64,000 bases of DNA from Desulfovibrio sp. UIB00 (GTDB lineage Bacteria; Desulfobacterota; Desulfovibrionia; Desulfovibrionales; Desulfovibrionaceae), in the NCBI RefSeq assembly GCF_022508225.1, contig NZ_JAETXJ010000001.1:496001-560000 (forward strand). Reading direction: 5' to 3'. This document shows positions 27,205 through 35,507 of this stretch, piece by piece. The notes beneath the pieces were generated by a model. That model searched no databases. It had not been told where the DNA came from and saw nothing but the letters and a program-made list of their open reading frames with translations. The translations under genes and the position numbers were made by a program. Each line of letters starts with the position of its first letter. The first letter of the stretch is position 1.

Positions 27205-27233
27205 GGCCCCGGAACAGGCCAGCCCCAAAAACA

Positions 27234-27267
27234 GGTGGCGGCACACGCTGTTGCGTATGCCGCCACC
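27234..27267 (-). terminator. Terminator for the minus-strand block, also facing thiE
   Basis: GGTGGCGGCA (27234-27243) pairs with TGCCGCCACC (27258-27267), extended by ACGC/GCGT inside. On the minus strand it is followed by TGTTTTTGG, giving a T run for transcripts from the genes above 27291; on the plus strand it lies after thiE. Confidence 0.8.
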
Positions 27268-27290
27268 TATGATTTTGAACGCACGGTGTG

Positions 27291-27614
27291 CTATTGCAGC
27301 GCCTGACCCACGGCCCTGTGGTAGCCGCGCATGCGGCGACTTTCGAGGCGTGAGCGTTGCAACTGCGACCTGATTTCGCTGTGCGCCCTGGTGGCAAGTT
27401 CCGTCAGTTGATCCTGCACACGGGCCAGTTCAATCAGGTGAGTTCTGTACTGGTCGGCCTGGCTGTCTTCCAGCATGTGCCAGGCCATGCTGGTCACTTC
27501 GCCCCGCCTTTCGGCAAGCTCGACCGCCCTGTCGTATGCGCCGTCCTCCAGTGCCGCCATTTCCAGACGGGCAAGGTTCAGCGCTTCATCAAGAAGGCAT
27601 ACTCCCTGATTCAT
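27291..27614 (-). CDS. Small helical protein, possible flagellar chaperone (FlgN/FliT-like)
   Basis: A 107-residue, almost entirely helical protein (LNLARLEMAALEDGAYDRAVELAERR, LIELARVQDQLTELATRAHSEIRSQLQRS). The size, helical heptads and C-terminal RRMRGYHRAVGQAL resemble FlgN/FliT-type export chaperones, but no decisive motif is present. AGGAG precedes the start, and the stop of the upstream gene is 15 bases away, so the two are cotranscribed. Assignment to motility rests on general resemblance and on the lysozyme-like gene upstream. Confidence 0.55.
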   Translation of the reverse strand: MNQGVCLLDEALNLARLEMAALEDGAYDRAVELAERRGEVTSMAWHMLEDSQADQYRTHLIELARVQDQLTELATRAHSEIRSQLQRSRLESRRMRGYHRAVGQALQ

Positions 27615-27629
27615 GCAAGCTCCTGAGGC

Positions 27630-28235
27630 CTATTGGGCCATGTGTTCGACAACCTGCTTGTGCAGAATCTCGCTGGTGGCGCGCCAGTCGTCGCACAGCG
27701 GGATGAATTCATATTCAAGCAGGTCTGCCAGAAGAATCCAGTCTTCGTTTTCCAGCACGTCGCCCATTTCAGAAAGCAGGCTGGAGAATTTTTCGGTTTT
27801 TTCGGCAAAATCGGGCAGAGCGCCATCCGTGTAGTTGGTGCGCAGTTCGCCCAGCATGCCCATGAAGTCGCGGGTTACGTCCAGCAGATCCTGAAAAAGT
27901 TCCAGGGCGTCCGTGTCAGAGGCGGCGCGGAACAACCGGGCCACTTCGCGCGAGCCGTGGGCCATCATCTGGGCGACCTTGCCCAATTCGGCGGACATAT
28001 CCACAGCCATTTCAGCCATGGGCACAGAGCGCACCTCAATGGAAGAAATTTCGGAGCAGGCGATGTCTTCGGCCTGATGCGGATAAATCTCGGAAAACGC
28101 CTCGTTGTTTACCAGAACGTCCGTGACTACGCGGTTGGCCATCTGGTCTTCCTGCATGACATCCTTGAGCAGTTCTTCAAGGTTGGCAAAGGCAGAAATG
28201 CTTTTTTCGCTTTGTGAGCCGTCTATGATTATCAT
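27630..28235 (-). CDS. Conserved-looking helical protein of unknown function
   Basis: A 201-residue acidic protein with no signal peptide, membrane segment or motif I recognise. It is predicted to be mainly helical (LEELLKDVMQEDQMANRVV, ELFQDLLDVTRDFMGMLGEL, FSSLLSEMGDVLENEDWILL). A good Shine-Dalgarno (GAGGGA) and tight packing with its downstream neighbour support it as a real gene. Its position between a GT9 glycosyltransferase and a chaperone-like gene suggests a role in surface or flagellar biology. Confidence 0.6.
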   Translation of the reverse strand: MIIIDGSQSEKSISAFANLEELLKDVMQEDQMANRVVTDVLVNNEAFSEIYPHQAEDIACSEISSIEVRSVPMAEMAVDMSAELGKVAQMMAHGSREVARLFRAASDTDALELFQDLLDVTRDFMGMLGELRTNYTDGALPDFAEKTEKFSSLLSEMGDVLENEDWILLADLLEYEFIPLCDDWRATSEILHKQVVEHMAQ

Positions 28236-28292
28236 TCCAGTTCCCTCCTCTCCCCACAGGGAAGATTTTACCGTAATGTGTTCTGAGTATAT

Positions 28293-30017
28293 TTAAGCAA
28301 ATGACGTGCCATCGGTAAATTTATGGCACCAAATAACGAAATGCGCGCCAAGCTGGGCAGTAAGCTCCAGCAGGTCGTCCAGCCGGTCGCCGCGTTCCTG
28401 GCGCAGTTCACGCCAGAAGGCTCCCAATGAGCGCAGCTCGGGGCAGGCGTCAAAAACTGTTTGCAGGCGTTCGCAATTACGCAAAAACAATTGTCCTGCC
28501 TTGGGGCTCTTGCCGAGCAGCTGCCCTTGTTGCGTAAGTATTTCAAAAAGTTGTGCGGCCTGCTCCAGCGATGTTGCCATGCGTTGCGTAAATTCGGGAG
28601 AAAATGCGCCCGTCTGGCTGTCCGCATGCGTGGTGCCGTGTGCAGATGCTGAAGGAGCGTTTTTTTCAGGCTGGCGGGTATCCGCGCTCTGTTGCCCCCC
28701 CGCTGCGGGCCGGGCGGCATCGTCCAGTTCGTCAAGTATCTGACGCCAGAAAATCCGCTGCTGCGCAAGCCATAAGCTGCGATCTGCGGCGGCGTGCTCC
28801 GTAAGGCAGCGCACGGTCATAAAGCCCTTGTCGTCCTGCTCCGTCAGCCATACGCGGGCCTCGCTCTCCACAAGGTCAAGCGGGGCGGCATCCCATCGTC
28901 CAGCGTCAAGCCATGACAGGGCGAGGGATTCCACGCTCCGGGGGCTGATGTGCGTCACGCACGCCAGATTATTGGGGCAGGGGCGGCCAAAGGGGCAGGG
29001 ATGGCAGGGCAGGGCAGGTTCCAGGCAGCAACAGCCGGGCAGATAGGGGCCAGTGTCGCAGGGCTGGGCCGTGGCAAGGAATATGGCCAGGCAGGGCACA
29101 CCAAGGCCAGCAGCCAGATGCATCGTACCTGTATCATTGGTAAACAATAACTTTGACCGGCGCAGCAATGCCGCCAGTTGGGTGAGACTGGTTTTGCCCA
29201 CGGCGTCCACCCACGTGCCTTGGGCTGCCTGAACATAGGCCTCGGCCAGCGGGCGTTCGGCAGGTGAGCCAAGCAGCACCGGGCAGAGCTTGCGCTCGCG
29301 CCACAGGCGGTCGCCCACCTCGGCAAAAAAATGTGCGGGCCACTGCCGCCGTGCTTCGCTTGCGCCCAGCTGCATGGCCACAAAACCGCATGTCTCCGGC
29401 GGAGCCCCGGCAAGCAGGGCATCCGCCGCATCCAGGGCTCCCTGCGGCGGATCGGCCAACCCTTGGCGGGTCTGCACGGCTGCTGCTGGCGTGTGCGGCG
29501 CGCCCACCATGCGGAACATGTCCGCAATATTAAAGGGAGCGCTCAGACGGTTTGTAGCGCCGCTGTTCAGAAATGTGGACCAGATGCCCCTGTTTTGCCC
29601 AAAACCGTGCGCGTCAAGGCAGAATCCGCGAATCTCGGCCTGCCCGTCCGTATGTCCGCCCGCCAGCAAGCCTGTGAGCAGCCGCGCAGGTAGGGTGGTA
29701 GTCAGGTTGACAACGCAGCCTGGCCTGGCCTCGCTCCTGACGGTGCGGGCAAATTCCAGCAGAAGAGCCGTTGCGATGCGCCAATCCTTGTCCATGTCGG
29801 CCATGAGCCGCGCGCCGGGCAGGGGCCAGGTGCGTTCTACATGGCGCAGCAGGGGCTGGGCGCTGGAGAAATTGTCCAGACACACCAGATGCACGGTCTG
29901 GCCCTGACTATACAGATCCTCAATGAGGGGCTGGCATTGCAGAAGGTCGCCAAAACGCGTCAGGTTGATGACCAGTGTGGTGGCTGAGCGGTCAGCCGCA
30001 GAGCTGGTGTTCTCCAT
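28293..30017 (-). CDS. Family 9 glycosyltransferase (heptosyltransferase-like) with C-terminal extension
   Basis: The first 380 residues resemble GT9 heptosyltransferases: TTLVINLTRFGDLLQCQPLI at the N-terminus, VAMQLGASEARRQWPAHFFAEV, and the nucleotide-sugar binding LLFTNDTGTMHLAAGLGVPCLAIF. A Cys-rich stretch follows (CCCLEPALPCHPCPFGRPCPNNLAC). A further helical extension of about 180 residues is not part of the enzyme family. No LPS core genes are nearby; it shares the strand and spacing (12 bases) with the lysozyme-like gene upstream. It could add a sugar to LPS or to a flagellar protein. Confidence 0.8.
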   Translation of the reverse strand: MENTSSAADRSATTLVINLTRFGDLLQCQPLIEDLYSQGQTVHLVCLDNFSSAQPLLRHVERTWPLPGARLMADMDKDWRIATALLLEFARTVRSEARPGCVVNLTTTLPARLLTGLLAGGHTDGQAEIRGFCLDAHGFGQNRGIWSTFLNSGATNRLSAPFNIADMFRMVGAPHTPAAAVQTRQGLADPPQGALDAADALLAGAPPETCGFVAMQLGASEARRQWPAHFFAEVGDRLWRERKLCPVLLGSPAERPLAEAYVQAAQGTWVDAVGKTSLTQLAALLRRSKLLFTNDTGTMHLAAGLGVPCLAIFLATAQPCDTGPYLPGCCCLEPALPCHPCPFGRPCPNNLACVTHISPRSVESLALSWLDAGRWDAAPLDLVESEARVWLTEQDDKGFMTVRCLTEHAAADRSLWLAQQRIFWRQILDELDDAARPAAGGQQSADTRQPEKNAPSASAHGTTHADSQTGAFSPEFTQRMATSLEQAAQLFEILTQQGQLLGKSPKAGQLFLRNCERLQTVFDACPELRSLGAFWRELRQERGDRLDDLLELTAQLGAHFVIWCHKFTDGTSFA

Positions 30018-30029
30018 TGCTTGGCCGCC

Positions 30030-31163
30030 TTATGCCAGCGCCGAGGTTTTGCCGCCGTTCAGAAGGTTCAGGGCCAGGGCCTTTTCCTGCTTGAAGCGGT
30101 TGGCCACGGCTGCCTGAATATTGCTGTCGGAAGATCCAAACTGCCCCACGCGTATATTGTACACGTTGTTGATGAGGTTGCGCTCGTAGGCTGCATCGGT
30201 CGGTTTGCCGCTCATGGCGTGCGCCCTCTCGAATATGCGGGCCGCGCCCGCTGGGCCGTGTTGCACCGATGTGCTCCAGATAACCTCCCGCATGGCGGTG
30301 GAAACCTTGTCGGGGTTCAGGCCGATGCGCTGAGATATGGATTCCAACGCGGGTTTGTAATGGCTCTGGCGTACAAAGGCCTCCTGAAGATCCTCAAACC
30401 GCTCGGGCTGTTCGTTGGCAATGGCGCGCCATGTGTCGGGCATGGCTCCCTTGCGGCTGCCGGTATTGCCAGGGCCGGATGATCGCAGGCGCTTGGAAAG
30501 ATCCGGCGCTTCCGTGTCCAGAAAATCCAGAAAATCCTTCAGGCTGCCCGCGCGTGACGATACCTGATACTTGCCGTAGGAGGTGCCGCCGTTGCGGTCA
30601 TAGCCCACGGCGGCAATGCCGTCGCTGCCAGACTCAAAGCGGGCTGAAAGCTGACCGAGCTCCATGTCCTCTATCTTGTGCGAGGCCTTGGTGCGGGCCT
30701 GAGCCTGGGGCTGGGTGCGCGAATGGACAAAATCGCCCATGCTGAGTCCCTTGATGCGGTTGTCCATGGCGCTGGTCATGGAGCGCAGATGCCGGGCAGT
30801 ACCCATGCTGCGGGCAAGATCAAGGGTAGAGTTGCCGCCGGATACTGTCTGCATGAGGCTGTCAATGGCCTTGGTCTGCCGCATGTCGGTTTCAGCCTTG
30901 CTGAATACCTGTGTGCGGGCAAGATCGCTTGGCGAGCGCCCTGCCAGTACCATGCCCTGCTGCCCCATGTTCCCGGCCAGGGCCATGCCTGCGCGCTGCA
31001 TTTCGGCAGTGCTGGCGTTTTCCGCATTGGTGGTCTGGCCGCTCATGATGTTGGCAAAGGACGCGGGGTTTCCGGCCTGTGCAGACGCAGTGCGGCGTGG
31101 AGCTCCCGCCTGGGCCTTTTGTGCATCAGATGGGGGGCGGATCAGAAAATTGGAAAGTGCCAT
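30030..31163 (-). CDS. Lysozyme-like protein without signal peptide, possible flagellar muramidase
   Basis: A 377-residue protein. The N-terminal half is Ala/Met/Gln-rich and disordered-looking with no signal peptide. The C-terminal 190 residues resemble lysozyme/chitosanase-fold domains, with a putative catalytic Glu in LSARFESGSDGIAAVGYD, then GGTSYGKYQVSSRAGSLKDFLDFL, WRAIANEQPERFEDLQEAFV, HYKPALESISQRIG and EVIWSTSVQHGPAGA. The start at 31163 has AGGAGG upstream. Lack of a signal and proximity to chaperone-like and unknown genes suggest export through the flagellar route to open peptidoglycan, as FlgJ does; this is inference. Confidence 0.6.
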   Translation of the reverse strand: MALSNFLIRPPSDAQKAQAGAPRRTASAQAGNPASFANIMSGQTTNAENASTAEMQRAGMALAGNMGQQGMVLAGRSPSDLARTQVFSKAETDMRQTKAIDSLMQTVSGGNSTLDLARSMGTARHLRSMTSAMDNRIKGLSMGDFVHSRTQPQAQARTKASHKIEDMELGQLSARFESGSDGIAAVGYDRNGGTSYGKYQVSSRAGSLKDFLDFLDTEAPDLSKRLRSSGPGNTGSRKGAMPDTWRAIANEQPERFEDLQEAFVRQSHYKPALESISQRIGLNPDKVSTAMREVIWSTSVQHGPAGAARIFERAHAMSGKPTDAAYERNLINNVYNIRVGQFGSSDSNIQAAVANRFKQEKALALNLLNGGKTSALA

Positions 31164-31324
31164 GTGTTCCTCCTGCGGGGCTGAGGCTCCGCGTTGAGGA
31201 AAAAGCAAGTACAGTGCCAACTCTGGATATGCGCGGGTAAAACGACAGGTTATATTTTGCGGATCAGGCCTGCGCCGGAATGCTGACGCTGGCGGAGGAA
31301 CCCGTCAGGGCTGCCGCAAATAAC

Positions 31325-31353
31325 AAGGGCAACCGACAGCGTCGGTTGCCCTT
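31325..31353 (-). terminator. Terminator after the TraT-like lipoprotein gene
   Basis: AAGGGCAACCGAC (31325-31337) and GTCGGTTGCCCTT (31341-31353) form a perfect 13-bp stem with a 3-base loop; the minus-strand flank (GTTATTT) is T-rich. Confidence 0.78.
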
Positions 31354-31403
31354 GGGAAAGACGATGGGGTAGGGGTTCCGGCGGGGCTTCCGCGCGGAAA
31401 CGG

Positions 31404-32039
31404 CTACTGCTTGGCGGGCTGGGCTGGGGCTTCTTCAGTGTTGGCGCTGTGAACGGAGGTCGCCAGTTCCTTGGCGAGGGTTTCGGCAAAGACCGGGGGC
31501 ATGCCCGCGCCGGTCTTGAATTCCTGATGGGCAAGCAGGGCAATGCGCATCTGGCTGCTGCCAACGGCATTGCGCTTGCCAATGTTTTTGAGATTTTTAC
31601 TGCGGGACCCCTGAGTGCTCGGAACATGCCGCTGCACCAGCAGCACATCCGCCACCATGGCAGTACCGCCCTTGCCGCTCAGTTGCGAGGGTGCGTCATA
31701 CCCGGCAGTCACCACCTGACGGGCGGTTTCCGGCGCGGTTGTCCCGGCGGCGAGCACGACTATCTGGAGGATGTAGCCCGCTTCGCTGGGGTTTGGGACT
31801 ACCGTGTAGCCCTGGCGTTGCAGCCATGTCTCCACCTGGGTGCGCAGGCCGAAAACCTTGTTGGTATTGTCGCGCACGTTAACATAAACCGCCGGATGGA
31901 TGTTCACATCGGCTTCCGGCTCCTCAATCTGGCCCTGGCGCAGCACTTCCACGCGTGCTGCGTCCGCCGATTGGCGCACGCAACCGCAGAGGGAGGCAAA
32001 GACCAGGCACAGCATCAGAATATAGCGGATAAAGGACAT
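31404..32039 (-). CDS. TraT-like lipoprotein
   Basis: A 211-residue lipoprotein. The signal sequence ends in a lipobox (FASLCGC), and the body resembles TraT: VYVNVRDNTNKVFGLRTQVETWLQRQGYTVV, NPSEAGYILQIVVLAAG, then a C-terminal FAETLAKELATSV. TraT proteins are outer-membrane lipoproteins first known from F-plasmid surface exclusion and serum resistance. This copy lacks the glycine-zipper segment of classic TraT. The start at 32039 has AAAGGAG upstream. A second, partly matching lipoprotein gene lies just upstream on the same strand. Confidence 0.68.
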   Translation of the reverse strand: MSFIRYILMLCLVFASLCGCVRQSADAARVEVLRQGQIEEPEADVNIHPAVYVNVRDNTNKVFGLRTQVETWLQRQGYTVVPNPSEAGYILQIVVLAAGTTAPETARQVVTAGYDAPSQLSGKGGTAMVADVLLVQRHVPSTQGSRSKNLKNIGKRNAVGSSQMRIALLAHQEFKTGAGMPPVFAETLAKELATSVHSANTEEAPAQPAKQ

Positions 32040-32161
32040 ACGGCTCCTTTGAGATGCCGCCGCCAAAAAAGGCGCGGATCTGAGTTGGATTCGGGGGGAG
32101 ATAATATTTGCGACCAGCCTCGCCGGGCGAGGGCCGGAATGCGGATAGCGTTGGCGCGAAA

Positions 32162-32872
32162 TCAGGAGCGCAGCGACTCGAGAATCTTTCGGCTTAAGGT
32201 GTCCTCTAGGGCGGGCAGGATGTCCTCCTTGCCCATGTTGGCTCCTTCAGCGCGTACCGTGGTGCGGTGCATGTCCGCATCTGACGGCTCCTGTCCGTTG
32301 CGGCCCACGCCCACAAGAGCTTTCATTCCCCATATTTTGCTTTTGCCGGAGCTGTCCAGCAGGGCCGCGCCTAGGCCAAGGGCCGCTCCTGCTCCTGCTC
32401 CCCAGGCTGCCCCGCTTCTGCCGCCGGTTGCGCCGCCAAGCAGCACGCCCAGCATGGCTCCGGTGGCGGTTGAACCCAGGGCATGCCCTGCGCTCACAGG
32501 CGCGTTGCGTGAACCCAGAGGATATATGTCCTCCACCTTCACGCGTATGAGTAGGTCTGCCTTTTGTGCAGAATCGGCGGGGGTCAGATCTTTTTCGCTC
32601 TGCAGATAACTCGTGAGCATGGATTCAAAGTCGGCCTTAAACGAGGCGTCGCCGCCGCTCACGGCCACGTGCACGGTCTGCCCCTTGCGCACCTGTACAC
32701 TTTGCAGCGGCGCATCAGAAACGTCTGCATCGCTGCCTGGCTGCGCTCCGGAATCTGCGGCAGGGGGAGTGCCCGGCTGCTCCTGATGCGTTGCGCAACC
32801 CGCGCCAAAAGCAAACATGGTCAGCAGGCACAGAACAGCGGCAAAGTTACGTGGCAGAAAACAGATTGGCAT
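32162..32872 (-). CDS. Glycine-zipper lipoprotein, TraT-like
   Basis: A 236-residue lipoprotein with lipobox AFGAGC after a hydrophobic signal. The middle contains ADLLIRVKVEDIYPLGS, and then a strongly Gly/Ala-rich zipper (GAMLGVLLGGATGG, AAWGAGAGAALGLGAALLD) like the one in TraT. The C-terminus (DILPALEDTLSRKILESL) also matches the TraT ending. The start at 32872 has AAGGAAG upstream; an in-frame start at 32959 adds an unlikely tail. A TATGAT -10-like hexamer on the minus strand lies at 32901-32906. Role likely in outer-membrane surface or envelope integrity; not proven. Confidence 0.65.
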   Translation of the reverse strand: MPICFLPRNFAAVLCLLTMFAFGAGCATHQEQPGTPPAADSGAQPGSDADVSDAPLQSVQVRKGQTVHVAVSGGDASFKADFESMLTSYLQSEKDLTPADSAQKADLLIRVKVEDIYPLGSRNAPVSAGHALGSTATGAMLGVLLGGATGGRSGAAWGAGAGAALGLGAALLDSSGKSKIWGMKALVGVGRNGQEPSDADMHRTTVRAEGANMGKEDILPALEDTLSRKILESLRS

Positions 32873-33266
32873 ATGCTTCCTTGCAATTTTGAACGACACT
32901 ATCATAAATAGCGCAGATCGGCCTTGCTGTCCAGTTTGGCACGGTTGCCCCCAGGGCAAGCGTTGTTGGCGTATGGAACTGAGACAGGTCGGGACTTGAC
33001 AAATGCTTCGTACTTGACGCTATTGGTTGTGTCGCGCATGGCCGCCAATGGGGCGTTATGGCGCTGCAATGGATTTTGGCAACGGGAAATAATCGTTGCG
33101 AGGGCGTGTTGCGTTGCGATTGCACGCAAGAAAAATTGCGTGAAAACGCCGCCCTGGCAACCATATACGTGACGGTGCAGGGTGCGGGCGCAAGCCACGC
33201 GATGGCGTGAGCGTTAACAGGGCCGCGCGTCTTTTGCCGGCAAGCACGAGATAACCGAGGGGCAGC
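32873..33266. other. Intergenic region between divergent lipoprotein and topA genes
   Basis: 394 bases without a credible gene on either strand. A plus-strand TTGACA sits at 32996-33001, but the nearest AT-rich -10 candidate (TATTGG, 33021-33026) is 19 bases away, so the topA promoter is unclear. A minus-strand TATGAT is at 32901-32906. No riboswitch-like fold or tRNA was recognised. Confidence 0.4.
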
Positions 33267-35507
33267 ATGGGCAAACAGCTTATCATTGTGGAATCACCCG
33301 CCAAGGTGAAGACCATCAAGAAGTTTCTGGGGCCGCAGTACATGGTGCAGGCCAGTGTTGGCCATGTGCGCGACCTGCCGTCCAGCTCGCTTGGTGTGGA
33401 CGAAGCCAACGACTTTGCGCCGCACTACGAGGTTATAGACAATAAAAAGAATGTTGTCAGTGAACTCCGCGCTGCCGCTTCCAAGGCCGATACCGTATAT
33501 CTCGCGCCCGACCCCGACCGCGAGGGAGAGGCCATTGCCTGGCATGTGGCGGAGCTTATCCGCGACAAAGCCAAGGACATCAAGCGCATCCAGTTCAACG
33601 AAATCACGGCCAAGGCTGTGAAAGAAGCCCTGGCGCACCCGCGCGAGCTCAACGGGCATCTTTTTGACGCCCAGCAGGCCCGCCGTGTGCTGGACCGTCT
33701 GGTGGGCTACAAAATTTCGCCCCTGCTGTGGAAGTCCATCAAGCGCGGCATTTCTGCCGGACGCGTGCAGTCAGTGGCCCTGCGCCTCATTGTTGAGCGC
33801 GAGGAGGCCCGCGAGGTCTTCAAGCCCGAAGAATATTGGCTGTTCAAGGCCTTGCTGGCAGCGGACGTACCGCCTCCGTTCAAGGCCGAGCTTGCCAAGG
33901 TGGGCGGCAAAAAGGCTGTGGTCAGCAATGCAGCCCAGGCCAAGGATATCGAAGATGCCATGGCGGGCAAGCCCTTTGTGGTGGAAAGCGTGGAAGAAAA
34001 AGAGCGTGAACGCGCTCCGCAGCCGCCTTTCATTACCTCAACTTTGCAGCAGGCTGCCAACCAGCGTCTTTCGTACACTGCCAAGCGCACCATGAATATT
34101 GCTCAGCGCCTGTACGAGGGCGTTGAACTGGGCGACAGGGGACTCACGGCTCTCATTACCTATATGCGTACCGACTCCACACGCATTGCCGATGAAGCCC
34201 GCGATGCGGCCAAGGCTTTTATTGAAGGCAACTTTGGCAAGGAATATCTGCCCAAGCGGGCCAGGGTCTACAAGGCCAAGGGCGGCGCGCAGGACGCGCA
34301 TGAAGCCATCCGTCCTGTTGACGTGACCATCACGCCCGACGAGGTGAAAACCCACCTGCCGCCGGAGCAGTACAATCTTTATCGGCTCATCTGGTCGCGC
34401 TTTGTGGCCTCGCAGATGGCCGGGGCGCGCTTTCACGACACAACGGCCAGTATTGTCTGCGCGCACACGCAGTGGAAGGCCAAGGGCGAGCGCCTGCTGT
34501 TCCCCGGCTTTCTGGCGGCCATGCCTCGCGGCAAGGATGAAGCGGACGCTGAGCTGCCGCCCCTGACCGCTGGGCAGACGCTCACGCTCGAAAAGCTCGA
34601 CAAGGAGCAGAAGTTCACCCAGCCCCCGGCCCGCTTCAGCGAAGCAAGCCTTGTGCGCGAGCTGGAAGAACTGGGCATCGGGCGTCCTTCCACCTATGCG
34701 GCCATTATTTCCACCCTTCAGGACAGGGAATACGTGAGCCTGAAGGAACGCCATTTTGTGCCTACCGACCTTGGGCGCGTGGTATGCACACAGCTTGTGG
34801 AGCATTTCGGCAAGCTCATGGACGTGGGTTTCACCGCCCAGATGGAAGAAAACCTGGACAAGGTGGCCGAAGGTCAGGAACAGTGGGTCGAACTGCTGCG
34901 GCGTTTTTCGGAAGATTTCAATCCCACGCTGGCGGCTGCGTCCAAAAACATGAAGAGCCTCAAGGGGGGCATGCCCGCAAACCTGCCCTGCCCTGAGTGC
35001 GGCAAGGACCTGCTCATCAAGTTTGGCAAGGCCGGGGCTTTTCTGGCCTGTTCCGGCTATCCGGAATGCCGCTACACCAGCAATTTTGAGCGCACGGAAG
35101 ACGGCACCGTGGAAGCCGTGGCCCAGGAAAAGCCCCAGTATGAAAAAGTGGGGAACTGCCCGCAGTGCGGCAAAGACCTGGTGATCAAGAAGTCCCGCAC
35201 GGGCAGCAGCTTCATTGCCTGCACGGGCTATCCCGATTGCAAGTATGCGGCTCCGCTTTCCACCGGGGTGCCTTGCCCGCGTTGCGGCAAGGGGTCGCTG
35301 GTTGAAAAAAGCACCAAGCGCGGCAAGATATTCTATTCATGCGACCAGTACCCGCAGTGTGATTTTGCCCTGTGGGACAAACCCGTGCCCGGCCCCTGCC
35401 CACGGTGCAATTCGCCCTATCTGATCGAAAAGAAAAGCCGTGATGGCGCAAAGGTCATCTGCCCTGTCAAAGGGTGCGGCTATGTGAAGGAGGATGGAGA
35501 TGGGTAA
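33267..35507 (+). CDS. topA: DNA topoisomerase I
   Basis: Type IA topoisomerase that relaxes negative supercoils. The N-terminal TOPRIM domain (KQLIIVESPAKVKTIKKFL, LAPDPDREGEAIAWH) and the catalytic Tyr region (GLTALITYMRTDSTRIA) are intact, as is the GRPSTYAAIISTLQDR motif. The C-terminus carries four zinc-ribbon units (starting CPECGKD, CPQCGKD, CPRCGKG and CPRCNSP), the last with a slightly altered second half (CPVKGCGY). 746 residues. GAGGGGCAGC precedes the start. The stop overlaps the start of the following xdhC-like gene. Confidence 0.97.
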   Translation: MGKQLIIVESPAKVKTIKKFLGPQYMVQASVGHVRDLPSSSLGVDEANDFAPHYEVIDNKKNVVSELRAAASKADTVYLAPDPDREGEAIAWHVAELIRDKAKDIKRIQFNEITAKAVKEALAHPRELNGHLFDAQQARRVLDRLVGYKISPLLWKSIKRGISAGRVQSVALRLIVEREEAREVFKPEEYWLFKALLAADVPPPFKAELAKVGGKKAVVSNAAQAKDIEDAMAGKPFVVESVEEKERERAPQPPFITSTLQQAANQRLSYTAKRTMNIAQRLYEGVELGDRGLTALITYMRTDSTRIADEARDAAKAFIEGNFGKEYLPKRARVYKAKGGAQDAHEAIRPVDVTITPDEVKTHLPPEQYNLYRLIWSRFVASQMAGARFHDTTASIVCAHTQWKAKGERLLFPGFLAAMPRGKDEADAELPPLTAGQTLTLEKLDKEQKFTQPPARFSEASLVRELEELGIGRPSTYAAIISTLQDREYVSLKERHFVPTDLGRVVCTQLVEHFGKLMDVGFTAQMEENLDKVAEGQEQWVELLRRFSEDFNPTLAAASKNMKSLKGGMPANLPCPECGKDLLIKFGKAGAFLACSGYPECRYTSNFERTEDGTVEAVAQEKPQYEKVGNCPQCGKDLVIKKSRTGSSFIACTGYPDCKYAAPLSTGVPCPRCGKGSLVEKSTKRGKIFYSCDQYPQCDFALWDKPVPGPCPRCNSPYLIEKKSRDGAKVICPVKGCGYVKEDGDG

